Assembly (NCBI GenBank): GCA_031216755.1
Contig: JARUHG010000001.1
Span: 310,001 to 374,000 of the forward strand
Direction of reading: 5' to 3'
Length of the DNA stretch: 64,000 bases
Origin: Lysobacter arvi
Lineage (GTDB): Bacteria > Pseudomonadota > Gammaproteobacteria > Xanthomonadales > Xanthomonadaceae
A program made the translations under genes and the position numbers. The notes beneath the pieces were generated by a model, which saw nothing but the letters and a program-made list of their open reading frames with translations, was not told the origin of the DNA and did not search any database. Below, piece by piece: positions 37,952 to 46,884 of this stretch (its first letter is position 1; each line of letters starts with the position of its first letter).

Positions 37952-39163
37952 ATGGAGAGAATGCTACTACTCGTTCTGGCGACCGCATTCTTGCCGATCT
38001 CCTTGGAGACGCCGATCGGATTCGTATCCCTTGTAGATATCGCAACCTTTGCGTACCTGATCGCGGCGGTATTCTACGTGCTGACACGGCGGACGATCGC
38101 TCGATCCGATATTAGGGTGCCAATACTTGCGTTCGTTACATACCTGTCCGTCGTGCTGTCCCAAGTCGCGAATGCGGCATGGGATGTAAGTGTATTCATA
38201 AAATACTTCGTCTTCTTGATTGTGATCCCATGTTCACTCCTTCTGACCGGATTGAACATGAGGTCAGATGCTCTCATGAAGAAGATGCCTCGAGCCCTTG
38301 CGGTGGCAGGGGCGTTGATATCTTCGATAGTCATTTTTCAGGCCGCACGTGGTAGCGCGGTTTCTGACGGCTCCGCTGTGTACATCGAGCTGTTCGGGGG
38401 GTTGGTTAACAAGAACGGGATGGCGTCGATCTTGCTGTACGGCGTAGTGTCGTCCGCCTGGCTAGCGGTGAATGGAAAGCGCCGCTACTGGATTTTATGC
38501 ATCTATCAGATCGCGGTAACCTTCTACATTGGCGCCAGATCGGCGACTCTGGTTGCCGCTGTAATGGTCGTGTCTGTCGCCCTCGCCGTTTCCCCGAACC
38601 GCAGAAGCATCCTTCTGCGGATTGTAGGGTTTGGACTGGCAATCGCCGTCGCGGCCATCACGATTGTGCAGTCTGGGATGTTTGCCGATCGAGTTTCCAG
38701 AATGGCAGAACTGGTTCATCTCGATGCGAATGAACTGACGGCGGCTAGCTCAAGGTTGCTGCTTTGGAATGCTGCGTGGGAGGAGTTTGTTCGTTCTCCA
38801 TGGATCGGTCATGGGAACGGAACTTTCTCGTACTCCGGTGGAAACTGGCTCGATGGCATGTACGAGCCTCACAACAGTGTTCTGCAGGTGCTCTACTCCG
38901 GCGGTGTCGTTGGAATGTTCTGCTTCAGTGGCCTGATCTTCTTCGGGTTCATGAAGGGAGATATGCGGCGGAAGAAGCTGTGCCTACTGTTGCTGGCCGC
39001 GTATCTGTTGAACTCGATGGTCGGGATCATCTGGATACGCGGAGATGGGCATCTCTTCTGGTTGATATTCTTCTTGATGGCCATTGCACCCGCTGGCGAT
39101 CGCCATGTTCGCGACATCAAGCCTGCTAATTCGCATGCGTTCCGTGTGTCGCCGACGTTCTAA
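37952..39163 (+). CDS. O-antigen polymerase-like membrane protein (Wzy candidate)
   Basis: 403 residues, about 11 helices. The periplasmic loop SPWIGHGNGTFSYSGGNW followed by MYEPHNSVLQVLYSGG is typical of Wzy/ligase proteins (PF04932-like). Base composition is visibly lower in GC than the neighbours: a hand count of 38161-38220 gives 25 G+C of 60. It is the first gene of the low-GC block. Most likely the repeat-unit polymerase. Start at ATG 37952; ATG 37961 is an alternative. Confidence 0.82.
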   Translation: MERMLLLVLATAFLPISLETPIGFVSLVDIATFAYLIAAVFYVLTRRTIARSDIRVPILAFVTYLSVVLSQVANAAWDVSVFIKYFVFLIVIPCSLLLTGLNMRSDALMKKMPRALAVAGALISSIVIFQAARGSAVSDGSAVYIELFGGLVNKNGMASILLYGVVSSAWLAVNGKRRYWILCIYQIAVTFYIGARSATLVAAVMVVSVALAVSPNRRSILLRIVGFGLAIAVAAITIVQSGMFADRVSRMAELVHLDANELTAASSRLLLWNAAWEEFVRSPWIGHGNGTFSYSGGNWLDGMYEPHNSVLQVLYSGGVVGMFCFSGLIFFGFMKGDMRRKKLCLLLLAAYLLNSMVGIIWIRGDGHLFWLIFFLMAIAPAGDRHVRDIKPANSHAFRVSPTF

Positions 39164-39286
39164 GGACAACCGCAAGTGTCGAAACATTCACTGCAAAGAG
39201 CCGTCCAAGGGGCCAGTTCTGTGGTCGTCGTGCCGAGTGCCATTTGAGCGGGACTTGAGAGATAAAACGTTCTTCAGGTACTCCGG

Positions 39287-40486
39287 ATGTCGTCAGTAAT
39301 GAGTAGATCGCCCCATATTCTCATGGTTACAAGAAGCCTCCCATTTCACCGAACAGGTGGAATGGAGGCCGTCGCGTGGGACCTAGCCCGCGCGTTCGTT
39401 CGTCGGGGCGCAAGGGTTGAAGTGCTTACCACTTCAAGCGAGAACCTGCCTGCACGTAGCAACATCGACGGTGTGGAGGTTCGTACGCTGCCCGCGCCAT
39501 CAGGGCGCTACTCGATGAAGTGGTGGTGGCTATCACGATGTGTCTACTTCAAGGAGTACGTAGATACGGTAGATGTCGTGTTCAGCGTTAGCGCAGGCGC
39601 GTTAGGTTTTGCCGGCGGACGGCATTCAAGAAGATCGACGTTCGTAGCGCAAATGCACGGTACAGCTTGGGGTGAGTTCGTATCGAAGATGCGACAGCGC
39701 AGCTTGTGGGCCTGTCTCAAATCATTGAGAAACATCGCATGGATGTTCAGGGACCTCCGCTACCGATACTTCGATGCTTTTGTGGCGGTAGGTCCCGCAG
39801 TAAGCAACGACATGCTCTCGTTCCCCACGAGGGCGATCATGGGGCCTGCACCGGCGCTAACAATATCGAACGGAATCGATTCGGAGCGATTCGCATTCGA
39901 CCAGGACGCGCGACAACGCATTCGACACCTTCTCGGCATCGACGAGAAATCACGTGTTCTGATCTCGGCATCCCGCCTACATCCTCAGAAGGGGATTCTT
40001 GAGGGGCTCCGGGCATTTGCCGGAGCGGCTGATGGAGATCCGATGCTCCGCTACATCGTCGTAGGGGATGGGCCAGATGCTAGAAGACTTAAAGAGGCAG
40101 CAGACGCGCTAGGAGTGACCTCGAAGGTCTACTTTATCGGGAGAATAGAAAGAGATCTGCTGGCCGAGTACTTGAGTGCGGCAGACGTGTTTCTTTTCTC
40201 TACCACGAGGGTGGAGGGGCTGCCCATGAATGTGCTCGAAGCGATAGCTGCCGGTTTGCCCGTAATCGTGTCAGCTCACGTGGCCGACCCGCGATTTGAG
40301 TCTGTCGTTGTCGATCCGAAGGACCATTTGGCAATGGTCAAAGCGATTGAAACTACCCGGCCGGCGACGAATCGGGCTAGCAAACTAAGCGAAGAGTTCA
40401 CCCTTTATTACTCGGCAGATGCGTACTTGAGCCTCTTTGCGGAGCTGCAATCGCGCAGGACGTCCGCAGCAGGTGATGCCGTGTGA
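39287..40486 (+). CDS. Glycosyltransferase family 4 protein
   Basis: 399 residues, GT-B fold. N-terminal MVTRSLPFHRTGGMEAVAWD, nucleotide-binding half with LISASRLHPQKGILEGLRAF, VVGDGPDARRLKEAAD, YFIGRIERDLLAEYLSAADV, and the E-x7-E region TTRVEGLPMNVLEAIAAGLP. Adds one sugar of the repeat unit; the specificity cannot be read. ATG 39299 is an alternative start. Low-GC region. Confidence 0.88.
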   Translation: MSSVMSRSPHILMVTRSLPFHRTGGMEAVAWDLARAFVRRGARVEVLTTSSENLPARSNIDGVEVRTLPAPSGRYSMKWWWLSRCVYFKEYVDTVDVVFSVSAGALGFAGGRHSRRSTFVAQMHGTAWGEFVSKMRQRSLWACLKSLRNIAWMFRDLRYRYFDAFVAVGPAVSNDMLSFPTRAIMGPAPALTISNGIDSERFAFDQDARQRIRHLLGIDEKSRVLISASRLHPQKGILEGLRAFAGAADGDPMLRYIVVGDGPDARRLKEAADALGVTSKVYFIGRIERDLLAEYLSAADVFLFSTTRVEGLPMNVLEAIAAGLPVIVSAHVADPRFESVVVDPKDHLAMVKAIETTRPATNRASKLSEEFTLYYSADAYLSLFAELQSRRTSAAGDAV

Positions 40487-40507
40487 GTGTTGAGCGGATA
40501 CGCGCCC

Positions 40508-41077
40508 TCAGCTTGTTCCAAGCTCTCGAAGGCGCTTGGCCGGAATGCCGCCATACAGTCCATTCGGCGGCAGAACGCCTCGAACGACAGAATTCGCCGC
40601 AATCGCGGTTGAGTCCGCGATCTGAGATCCCTTTGTGACTACCCCCCCTTGTCCTATCCAAACATTCGATCCTATGGACACAGGGCTTGTGATGAAGCCT
40701 TGGCGCCGAAATGGAATGGCACCTATCTCGCAACGATGGTCGGAGTCGAAAACTGACGCATTGGGACCGAACATGACATCACTTCCGATGTCGATTCGGT
40801 CGTGAGACACGACCGTACATCCTTTATTGAAGAACGTCCCATGGCCGATCGAGATTGAGCCGCCTGATGCGATGAGGTCGCAGCCTCGGGATACATAGAT
40901 GCGATCGCCATTCGAGGCGAAGCGTATGGTCCCGCCGCCGGACGTCCTTATGCGCACGCCGGCCTCAACGTAGACCTTGAGAATGTTCATGTGAATCCTG
41001 TTTCCATGAACAACCTTGAGAATTACGTTTCGTAACAAAGCAAGCGCGAAGCGCAAAGAGAAGTACTTGGCTGACAT
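40508..41077 (-). CDS. Hexapeptide-repeat (LbH) O-acetyltransferase
   Basis: 189 residues from ATG 41077. Left-handed beta-helix repeats (IYVSRGCDLIASGGSISIGH; SIGSNVWIGQGGVVTKGSQI) and a serine-acetyltransferase/WcaF-like end (PPNGLYGGIPAKRLREL). The active-site histidine is probably in FDSDHRCEIG. Likely acetylates a sugar of the polymer. It runs opposite to its neighbours and is convergent with the GT4 gene, with 21 bases between them. Confidence 0.85.
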   Translation of the reverse strand: MSAKYFSLRFALALLRNVILKVVHGNRIHMNILKVYVEAGVRIRTSGGGTIRFASNGDRIYVSRGCDLIASGGSISIGHGTFFNKGCTVVSHDRIDIGSDVMFGPNASVFDSDHRCEIGAIPFRRQGFITSPVSIGSNVWIGQGGVVTKGSQIADSTAIAANSVVRGVLPPNGLYGGIPAKRLRELGTS

Positions 41078-41145
41078 CAAACACTCTGCATGGAGATGTG
41101 ATGGGTCGGGATGGGGCTGCTATTCGGCCGTGATGAAGGAATGTA

Positions 41146-42636
41146 ATGAGCAGAAGTATTGTATCAATCGCGGCGGGGAATCTTGCATCAAAGGCGCTCG
41201 GTGTTCTTCGCGAAGTTCTCTTCGCCGCATGGTTCGGGACGGGGGAGGTCGCGGCCGCGTTCCGCATATGCCAGACCGCGTTCCTGTTGCCGACGCACGC
41301 GCTGATCGGCGACTCGCTCGGCCCTGGCCTGCTGCCGTTGTACCGTGGGATGCGAGCGGAAGGCAGGGGAGGCGATGGAGTTTTGCTTCTCATTGCCTCC
41401 ACTTATGCGGTTGTCTTCTCGCTGGTATGCGGTGCGGTTCTGTACTCGCTATCGCATCTGATCGTCATCTGGATCGCTCCGGGTTCAGCCGGCGACATCG
41501 CACGCATGGCAGCTGCGATGCTGCGTACCCTGTCCATTGCGCTGCCGTTCTACGTGCTGGGATATCTACTTGGCTATGTCGAAGCTGCGCACGGCCGGTT
41601 TGGCGCCATTGCGTGGCGCCCCCTGGCGTTCAACTTTGGCTCGATTCTCGGAGCTGCGATTGCTGTTGCGACAGGCGTGGATAGTTGGGTTGCGATCGGG
41701 CTTGTTATCGGCCATGTCCTGTTCTTCGCCTGGACGGTTGTCCAGATTCGCCGCTTGGGCCAGGTGTTCCCCGAGTCAATGCCGTCGTGGAACGCGTTGC
41801 TCGTCGTTTCAGGTAGGTTCTTCCGTAATGTGGCGCCCCTCCTGCCTCTTCCCTTGCTGTCGCAGGCGAACGTCATCGTGGAGCGGATCGTCTCCTCCCG
41901 ATTGGGCGAGGGCGTGATTCCAAGTGTCGACTATGCCCGCTTCGTGGCGGAGACGGCGATACAGCTGATCGCCGTACCCATCGGCATCAAGACCATGTCA
42001 TTGAGTGGCGGTGATGATTCGAAGGAGGCAGGCGCGCATGTTCGGATGGCCGCCGCGCTCGTCATGATGATGGCGATCCCGGTCGGAGCATTTGTCTTCC
42101 AGAACGCGTCGGAAATCGTCGAAGTTCTGTTTGCGCGAGGGAAGTTCGATCAGGCCGCGGTACAAACGACTTCAGCGATGCTTCGCTGGTTCGGAGGAAG
42201 TCTTGGCGCGGCAGTGGTGGGGTACTACTTCGTTAGAGCCCTGAACGCACAACTTAGGAACAAAAGCGCGCTGTGCCTGATCGGCATTGCGGTTGGCGTC
42301 AATGTCCTGATCAACGTCTTTGCCTGGTCGCAGTTCGGTGCCCAAGTCATCGGGCTTGGTAGTGCCGCTTACGCCGCCGTGCTCATGGTAGGAGGGCTGA
42401 CGCTGTTGCGCTTGTGGCAGTGCACCGCACGGCTTCTTGCTTGGCTGATGCTGGGTTGCGTTGGCACTGTCCTCATGTGCAGCTTCGTGCCGGCGATGAA
42501 TCCGCTGGCTCGCTTGTCCGTCAATGCCCTGGTCTTTGGTGCGTTCTGGATTGCATTCGTGTTCGCCGTGCCCGAGATGCGACGGGTCGTCGAGCCTGTA
42601 CTTTCACGAATCAGGCTTCCCGGAAGGAGTTCATGA
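41146..42636 (+). CDS. MurJ/MviN-family lipid-linked oligosaccharide flippase
   Basis: 496 residues, about 14 helices. The start SIVSIAAGNLASKALGVLRE and FRICQTAFLLPTHALIGDSL, with the later VDYARFVAETAIQLIAVPIG, match the MurJ/MviN family (MOP superfamily) rather than classical Wzx. In this locus it probably flips the undecaprenyl-linked repeat unit. GAAGGA ribosome-binding site before ATG 41146. It is convergent with the next gene, sharing six bases at the stops. Confidence 0.87.
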   Translation: MSRSIVSIAAGNLASKALGVLREVLFAAWFGTGEVAAAFRICQTAFLLPTHALIGDSLGPGLLPLYRGMRAEGRGGDGVLLLIASTYAVVFSLVCGAVLYSLSHLIVIWIAPGSAGDIARMAAAMLRTLSIALPFYVLGYLLGYVEAAHGRFGAIAWRPLAFNFGSILGAAIAVATGVDSWVAIGLVIGHVLFFAWTVVQIRRLGQVFPESMPSWNALLVVSGRFFRNVAPLLPLPLLSQANVIVERIVSSRLGEGVIPSVDYARFVAETAIQLIAVPIGIKTMSLSGGDDSKEAGAHVRMAAALVMMMAIPVGAFVFQNASEIVEVLFARGKFDQAAVQTTSAMLRWFGGSLGAAVVGYYFVRALNAQLRNKSALCLIGIAVGVNVLINVFAWSQFGAQVIGLGSAAYAAVLMVGGLTLLRLWQCTARLLAWLMLGCVGTVLMCSFVPAMNPLARLSVNALVFGAFWIAFVFAVPEMRRVVEPVLSRIRLPGRSS

Positions 42637-43851
42637 GGACCTTCGCGCAGCTGCCATCTTCTGGCGAACCAGAGCCAGCATCTTCTCGGTTCGCTTGTCG
42701 TAGGTCTGCTCCCGTGCAGCGTTCAGTCGCTGATCCAGTGGCGGGGCGCTACCGTCAAGGGCCGCTTGGATCGCGAGGGCGAACTCCGCTGGCGTGGCGC
42801 AGAAGCTGGTGACGTCGTGGTACTCGGACAGCGCCGGAAGGGGCGTGCTGACCACTGGTTTCCCAGCGGAAAGGTACTCAAAGAACTTCATCGGAAACAT
42901 CGACCGGGTGTAGTCATTGATCAGGTTGGGTTGCATGACGACATCGAGCCCCTTCAGATAATTCGGCAAGGTGGAGTACGGCCGCCCCCCGAGAAAGTGA
43001 ACGTTGTCCAGGCCATCGAACATGGAGGCGTCCGTGCCCGGGTCACCCTCGCCGACTTCTCCGATCAGTACGAAAGACCACTGCGGGTGATGCTTCGCAA
43101 GGGTGTAGATGAGCGGGAAGTCGATCTTGTAGCTCGATATCGCTCCGACGAATCCGATCCTGGGGCCCGGGATGTTGGTCAGGTCCGCGGGTACCGAGGT
43201 CTCGGGCAGCATCGCCTTCTGGAAATGCGCGAAATCCGCGACGTTGGAGAAGTAGTAGGTGGCCGGGTTCACGCTCGAATGAGATTCAAGCAAATGATGC
43301 GCGGTTACGAAGATCAGGTCGGCGCGGCGCACCAGTTGGTCCTCGGCCGCTGCGATGGCATCGCGCGGTACGCCTGGCTGGGTCTTGACGTCGTCAACGG
43401 CGTGGTATGCGACAAGGTCGTAGCGACTCAGGTCGTACAGTTCTGTTGTCATGGGCGAGTACGTCCACAGCAGCTGGGGCGAGACCCCCTTGATCGTCTG
43501 CCACGTCTTCAGGCCAGCGAAGAGCAGGCAGCGATTGATACGGCGGATGATCGGATTGCCCTGGAACGGGATGACCAGCGGCGACCACACCCACAGGTTG
43601 TTCTCCACCTTGCGAGGCGGCCTGGCTCCCTTGAACAGGCGACGAAGCATCCGCTTCACATCGCGTGCGGTCGCTGTGGGGGCACGTAGCCCTTGGGACT
43701 CGATGTACAGCACCTTGTGTCCCCTTCTCGCAAACTGGAGCGCCATGTGTTGCTTGTTCGTCCAGTAGGGATTGTCCCAATCGGCGGTTGACACCAGGGT
43801 AACGTGAAGCGGATTCGCTTCGTCATATGCAAATTCAGTACGGTTAAGCAC
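42631..43851 (-). CDS. Glycosyltransferase (GT-B fold)
   Basis: 406 residues on the minus strand. N-terminal HVTLVSTADWDNPYWTNKQH, then IGFVGAISSYKIDFPLIYTL, FVLIGEVGEGDP, NVHFLGGRPYSTLPNYLKGL, and MKFFEYLSAGKPVVSTPLPA, typical of GT4/GT1-like transferases of exopolysaccharide loci. Donor sugar unknown. It is divergent from the next glycosyltransferase with 124 bases between them, which must contain both promoters. Confidence 0.85.
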   Translation of the reverse strand: MLNRTEFAYDEANPLHVTLVSTADWDNPYWTNKQHMALQFARRGHKVLYIESQGLRAPTATARDVKRMLRRLFKGARPPRKVENNLWVWSPLVIPFQGNPIIRRINRCLLFAGLKTWQTIKGVSPQLLWTYSPMTTELYDLSRYDLVAYHAVDDVKTQPGVPRDAIAAAEDQLVRRADLIFVTAHHLLESHSSVNPATYYFSNVADFAHFQKAMLPETSVPADLTNIPGPRIGFVGAISSYKIDFPLIYTLAKHHPQWSFVLIGEVGEGDPGTDASMFDGLDNVHFLGGRPYSTLPNYLKGLDVVMQPNLINDYTRSMFPMKFFEYLSAGKPVVSTPLPALSEYHDVTSFCATPAEFALAIQAALDGSAPPLDQRLNAAREQTYDKRTEKMLALVRQKMAAARRSS

Positions 43852-43975
43852 GTTTTGATCTTATGTTGGATCTATTGATGTCGAGTTGGACGAGATGCGT
43901 CGTTGTCCAAGGATACGCAGCTGCGTTGGCTGTCAATTCTACGAGAGGCGGCGAGCTTTTGCGGAGAACGATTAG

Positions 43976-45094
43976 ATGAGAGTCGCCATCGTTCACGATT
44001 GGCTAGTCACTTACGCAGGTGCCGAGCGGGTGCTGGCTGAGCTGATCGAAATGTTCCCGGACGCGGACCTCTTTTCGGTGATCGACTTCCTTGCGGACGA
44101 GGATCGTTCGCGACTGGGTGGGAAGCGGGCGACGACCACCTTCATCCAGTCGTTGCCGGGAGCGGCAAGCCGGTACCGCAATTATCTGCCGTTGATGCCG
44201 CTAGCCATCGAGCAGTTGGACCTGTCGGGTTACGACCTCGTCATTTCCAGCTCACACGCGGTAGCGAAGGGCGTTTTGACGGGACCGGACCAGCTTCATG
44301 TCAGCTATGTGCATTCGCCGATCCGCTACGCATGGGACATGCAACATCAGTACCTGCGTGAGTCTGGGCTGACGCGGGGAATGAAGTCGTGGTTGATCCG
44401 TTGGTTGCTGCATCGCATGCGTGTCTGGGATGCCCGCACGGCAGCGGGAGTGGATAGGTTCGTATGTAACTCCGCCTTCATCGGTCGCCGCGTCGCGAAG
44501 GTGTACGGGCGTACGTCGAGCGTCGTGTACCCCCCCGTCGATATCGATAGGTTCGATATGGTCGAGGCCAAGGAAGATTTCTATTTCACCGCGTCGAGAC
44601 TGGTTCCCTACAAGCAGGTCGGCCTGATCGCAGAAGCTTTTGCTCGTATGCCGGACCGGAAGCTGGTCGTAGTGGGGGACGGCCCGGAAGCACCCAAGGT
44701 GCGGAAAGTCGCGGGGAACAACGTGCAGTATCTTGGATATCAGCCGGACGCCGTCCTTCGCGATCTGATGTCACGCGCGCGCGCCTTTGTCTTTGCCGCG
44801 GAGGAAGACTTCGGAATCATTCCGGTTGAGGCCCAGGCATGCGGCACGCCTGTGATCGCTTACGGGAAGGGAGGCTCGCTCGAAACGGTGATCGGCGAGG
44901 GAGACGCGGCAACGGGGGTGTTCTTCCACGAGCAGTCCGTCGATGCCATATGCGAGGCCGTTGAGCGGTTCGAGCGCAACCGCTTTTCAGCAGCGGCCTG
45001 CCGGGCTAACTCGGAACGATTCTCGGCGCGTCGTTTCCGGGAAGAAATGGCCGGGGTGATCGACGCCAGCCTCGCCGAACGAAGTGTTAGATAG
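43976..45094 (+). CDS. Glycosyltransferase family 4 protein (mannosyltransferase-like)
   Basis: 372 residues. VAIVHDWLVTYAGAERVLAE at the start, VSYVHSPIRYAWDM, YFTASRLVPYKQVGLIAEAF, VVVGDGPEAPKVRK and AAEEDFGIIPVEAQACGTPV (the E-x7-E motif). These are usual in WbaZ/MtfB-like mannosyl or related transferases. The exact linkage is unknown. It is followed after 69 bases by the second nucleotide-sugar dehydrogenase. Confidence 0.87.
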   Translation: MRVAIVHDWLVTYAGAERVLAELIEMFPDADLFSVIDFLADEDRSRLGGKRATTTFIQSLPGAASRYRNYLPLMPLAIEQLDLSGYDLVISSSHAVAKGVLTGPDQLHVSYVHSPIRYAWDMQHQYLRESGLTRGMKSWLIRWLLHRMRVWDARTAAGVDRFVCNSAFIGRRVAKVYGRTSSVVYPPVDIDRFDMVEAKEDFYFTASRLVPYKQVGLIAEAFARMPDRKLVVVGDGPEAPKVRKVAGNNVQYLGYQPDAVLRDLMSRARAFVFAAEEDFGIIPVEAQACGTPVIAYGKGGSLETVIGEGDAATGVFFHEQSVDAICEAVERFERNRFSAAACRANSERFSARRFREEMAGVIDASLAERSVR

Positions 45095-45163
45095 CTGTCG
45101 AGGCGCGGCATTCAGCCGTTACAATGCAGCGGCATCGCGTGATGCTTCGACGGGGCGCTGTGA

Positions 45164-46441
45164 ATGTCGGACTCGGTGCAGATTCGTTTGGCGGTCATCG
45201 GCCTGGGCTACGTCGGGCTTCCGCTGGCGGTGGCGTTTGGACGGCTTCACGACGTTATCGGCTATGACGTCGATGATGCGCGTGTAGTCGCGCTATGTGA
45301 GGGGTGGGATGGCAACGGTGAGACGCGCGCCGAGGAGCTCGCTGCAACGCCGCGGCTCCGCTTCGTCACGGACGCTTCGCAGTTACGCGACTGCAATGTC
45401 TTCATCGTCACCGTCCCCACGCCCGTGGACGAACACAAGCGCCCAGACTTCCGTCCGTTGATCGAAGCCAGCCGCACCATCGGTGGGGTGTTGAAGAAAG
45501 GCGATACGGTGATTTACGAGTCCACCGTGTACCCCGGCGCGACCGAGGAGATCTGCGTGCCGGAACTCGAGCGCGCGTCGGGACTCCGGTTCAACCAGGA
45601 CTTCTTCGTCGGCTACAGTCCCGAGCGCATCAATCCCGGCGACAAGCAGCGCAAGCTGGTCGACATCCCGAAGGTCACCTCCGGGTCCACGCCGGAGACG
45701 GCCGAGTTCGTGGACGCGCTGTACCGCAGCATCATCGAGGCCGGAACGCACAAGGTGTCGAGCATCCGCGTGGCCGAGGCGTCGAAGGTCATCGAGAACA
45801 CGCAGCGCGACGCGAACATCGCGCTCGTCAACGAGTTCGCGCTGATCTTCCAGCGCCTGGGCATCGACACCACCGAAGTGCTCGAGGCGGCGGGGACGAA
45901 GTGGAACTTCCTGCCGTTCCGGCCGGGCCTGGTCGGCGGGCACTGCATCGGCGTGGACCCCTATTACCTGATCCAGAAGGCGCAGGCCGCGGGCTACTAC
46001 CCGGACATCCTGCTCGCCTGCCGACGCATCAACGACGCGATGGGCGAACACGTCGCCACCGATGTCGTGAAGCTGATGATCCAGCGCGACATCGCCGTGG
46101 CCGGTTCGCGCATCCTGATCCTGGGGCTCACCTTCAAGGAAAACTGCGCCGACCTGCGCAACACGCGCGTGGCGGAACTGGCGCAGAAGTTCGGCGAGTA
46201 CCGCGCGAAGGTCGATATCCACGACCCGAGGGCCGACGCGGATGAGGCGCGCGCGGCCTACGGGATCGAGCTGGTTGCCGAGCCCCGGCGCGGCATCTAT
46301 GACGCGGTGGTGCTCGCCGTCGCGCATGACGAATTCCGTGCGCTCGGGGCTGCGGGCGCGCGTGCGTTCGGGAAGCCGCACGCGCTGCTCTACGACATCA
46401 AGAGCCTCTATCCACGCGACGAGGTCGACGCGCGGCTCTGA
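45164..46441 (+). CDS. UDP-N-acetylhexosamine 6-dehydrogenase (TviB/WbpA type)
   Basis: 425 residues. LAVIGLGYVGLPLAVAFGR, YESTVYPGATEEICVPELE, VGYSPERINPGD and the catalytic cysteine in GGHCIGVDPYYL (Cys261), characteristic of the WbpA/TviB/CapL group that makes UDP-GalNAcA or UDP-GlcNAcA. With ugd it would give two different uronic acids. A TACAAT at 45120-45125 is a possible -10 but no good -35 is seen. Last gene of the polysaccharide locus. Confidence 0.92.
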   Translation: MSDSVQIRLAVIGLGYVGLPLAVAFGRLHDVIGYDVDDARVVALCEGWDGNGETRAEELAATPRLRFVTDASQLRDCNVFIVTVPTPVDEHKRPDFRPLIEASRTIGGVLKKGDTVIYESTVYPGATEEICVPELERASGLRFNQDFFVGYSPERINPGDKQRKLVDIPKVTSGSTPETAEFVDALYRSIIEAGTHKVSSIRVAEASKVIENTQRDANIALVNEFALIFQRLGIDTTEVLEAAGTKWNFLPFRPGLVGGHCIGVDPYYLIQKAQAAGYYPDILLACRRINDAMGEHVATDVVKLMIQRDIAVAGSRILILGLTFKENCADLRNTRVAELAQKFGEYRAKVDIHDPRADADEARAAYGIELVAEPRRGIYDAVVLAVAHDEFRALGAAGARAFGKPHALLYDIKSLYPRDEVDARL

Positions 46442-46447
46442 CCGCGG

Positions 46448-46801
46448 TCAGTCGAGCAGCTCGAGGACGCGCTCGGGCGGCCGTCCGACGATCGCGCGGC
46501 CATGGTGAATGAAGATGGGGCGTTCGATGAGGCGCGGATGCGTGCTCATCGCCTCGATCAGCGCCGACTCCGGCAGCGACTCGTCCGCCAGGCCCAGCGT
46601 CCGGTATTCGTCCTCGCCGGTACGGAGCAGGGCGCGCGCGGACATGCCGAGCCTCTCAAGCAGCGCACGCAGATCCGCCGGGGAGGGCGGCTGTTCGAGG
46701 TAGGGCAGGATCACCGGCTCGATTCCGCGTTCGCGCAGGAGTTCGAGCGCGCCGCGCGACTTCGAGCAGCGCGGGTTGTGGTACAGCTGCGTTCCGTTCA
46801 T
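46448..46801 (-). CDS. arsC: Arsenate reductase (glutaredoxin-type) ArsC family
   Basis: 117 residues. YHNPRCSKSRGALELL has the active-site cysteine, and LIERPIFIHHGRAIVGRPPE carries the two arginines that bind the oxyanion. This is the glutaredoxin-dependent ArsC/YffB group. No other ars genes are near, so it may instead be a Spx/YffB-like thiol protein. ATG 46801; the stop lies 6 bases from the convergent dehydrogenase stop. Confidence 0.85.
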   Translation of the reverse strand: MNGTQLYHNPRCSKSRGALELLRERGIEPVILPYLEQPPSPADLRALLERLGMSARALLRTGEDEYRTLGLADESLPESALIEAMSTHPRLIERPIFIHHGRAIVGRPPERVLELLD

Positions 46802-46845
46802 CTGGACCTCCGGGTTCCGGCCCATGTCCGGCACCGGGACGTGGA

Positions 46846-46876
46846 AAAGCAAAAGGCCGGCTTTCGCCGGCCTTTG
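46846..46876 (-). terminator. Rho-independent terminator of the tRNA-Val gene
   Basis: On the minus strand AAAGGCCGGC / GCCGGCCTTT with a GAAA loop, followed by TGCTTTT. It lies about 9 bases past the tRNA 3' end and before the arsC start. Confidence 0.85.
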
Positions 46877-46884
46877 CCTGTAAC

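Noticed and set aside
45097-45125. Promoter for the WbpA-like gene from TACAAT at 45120
   Set aside because: No acceptable -35 at 16-18 bases; listed only in the gene entry.
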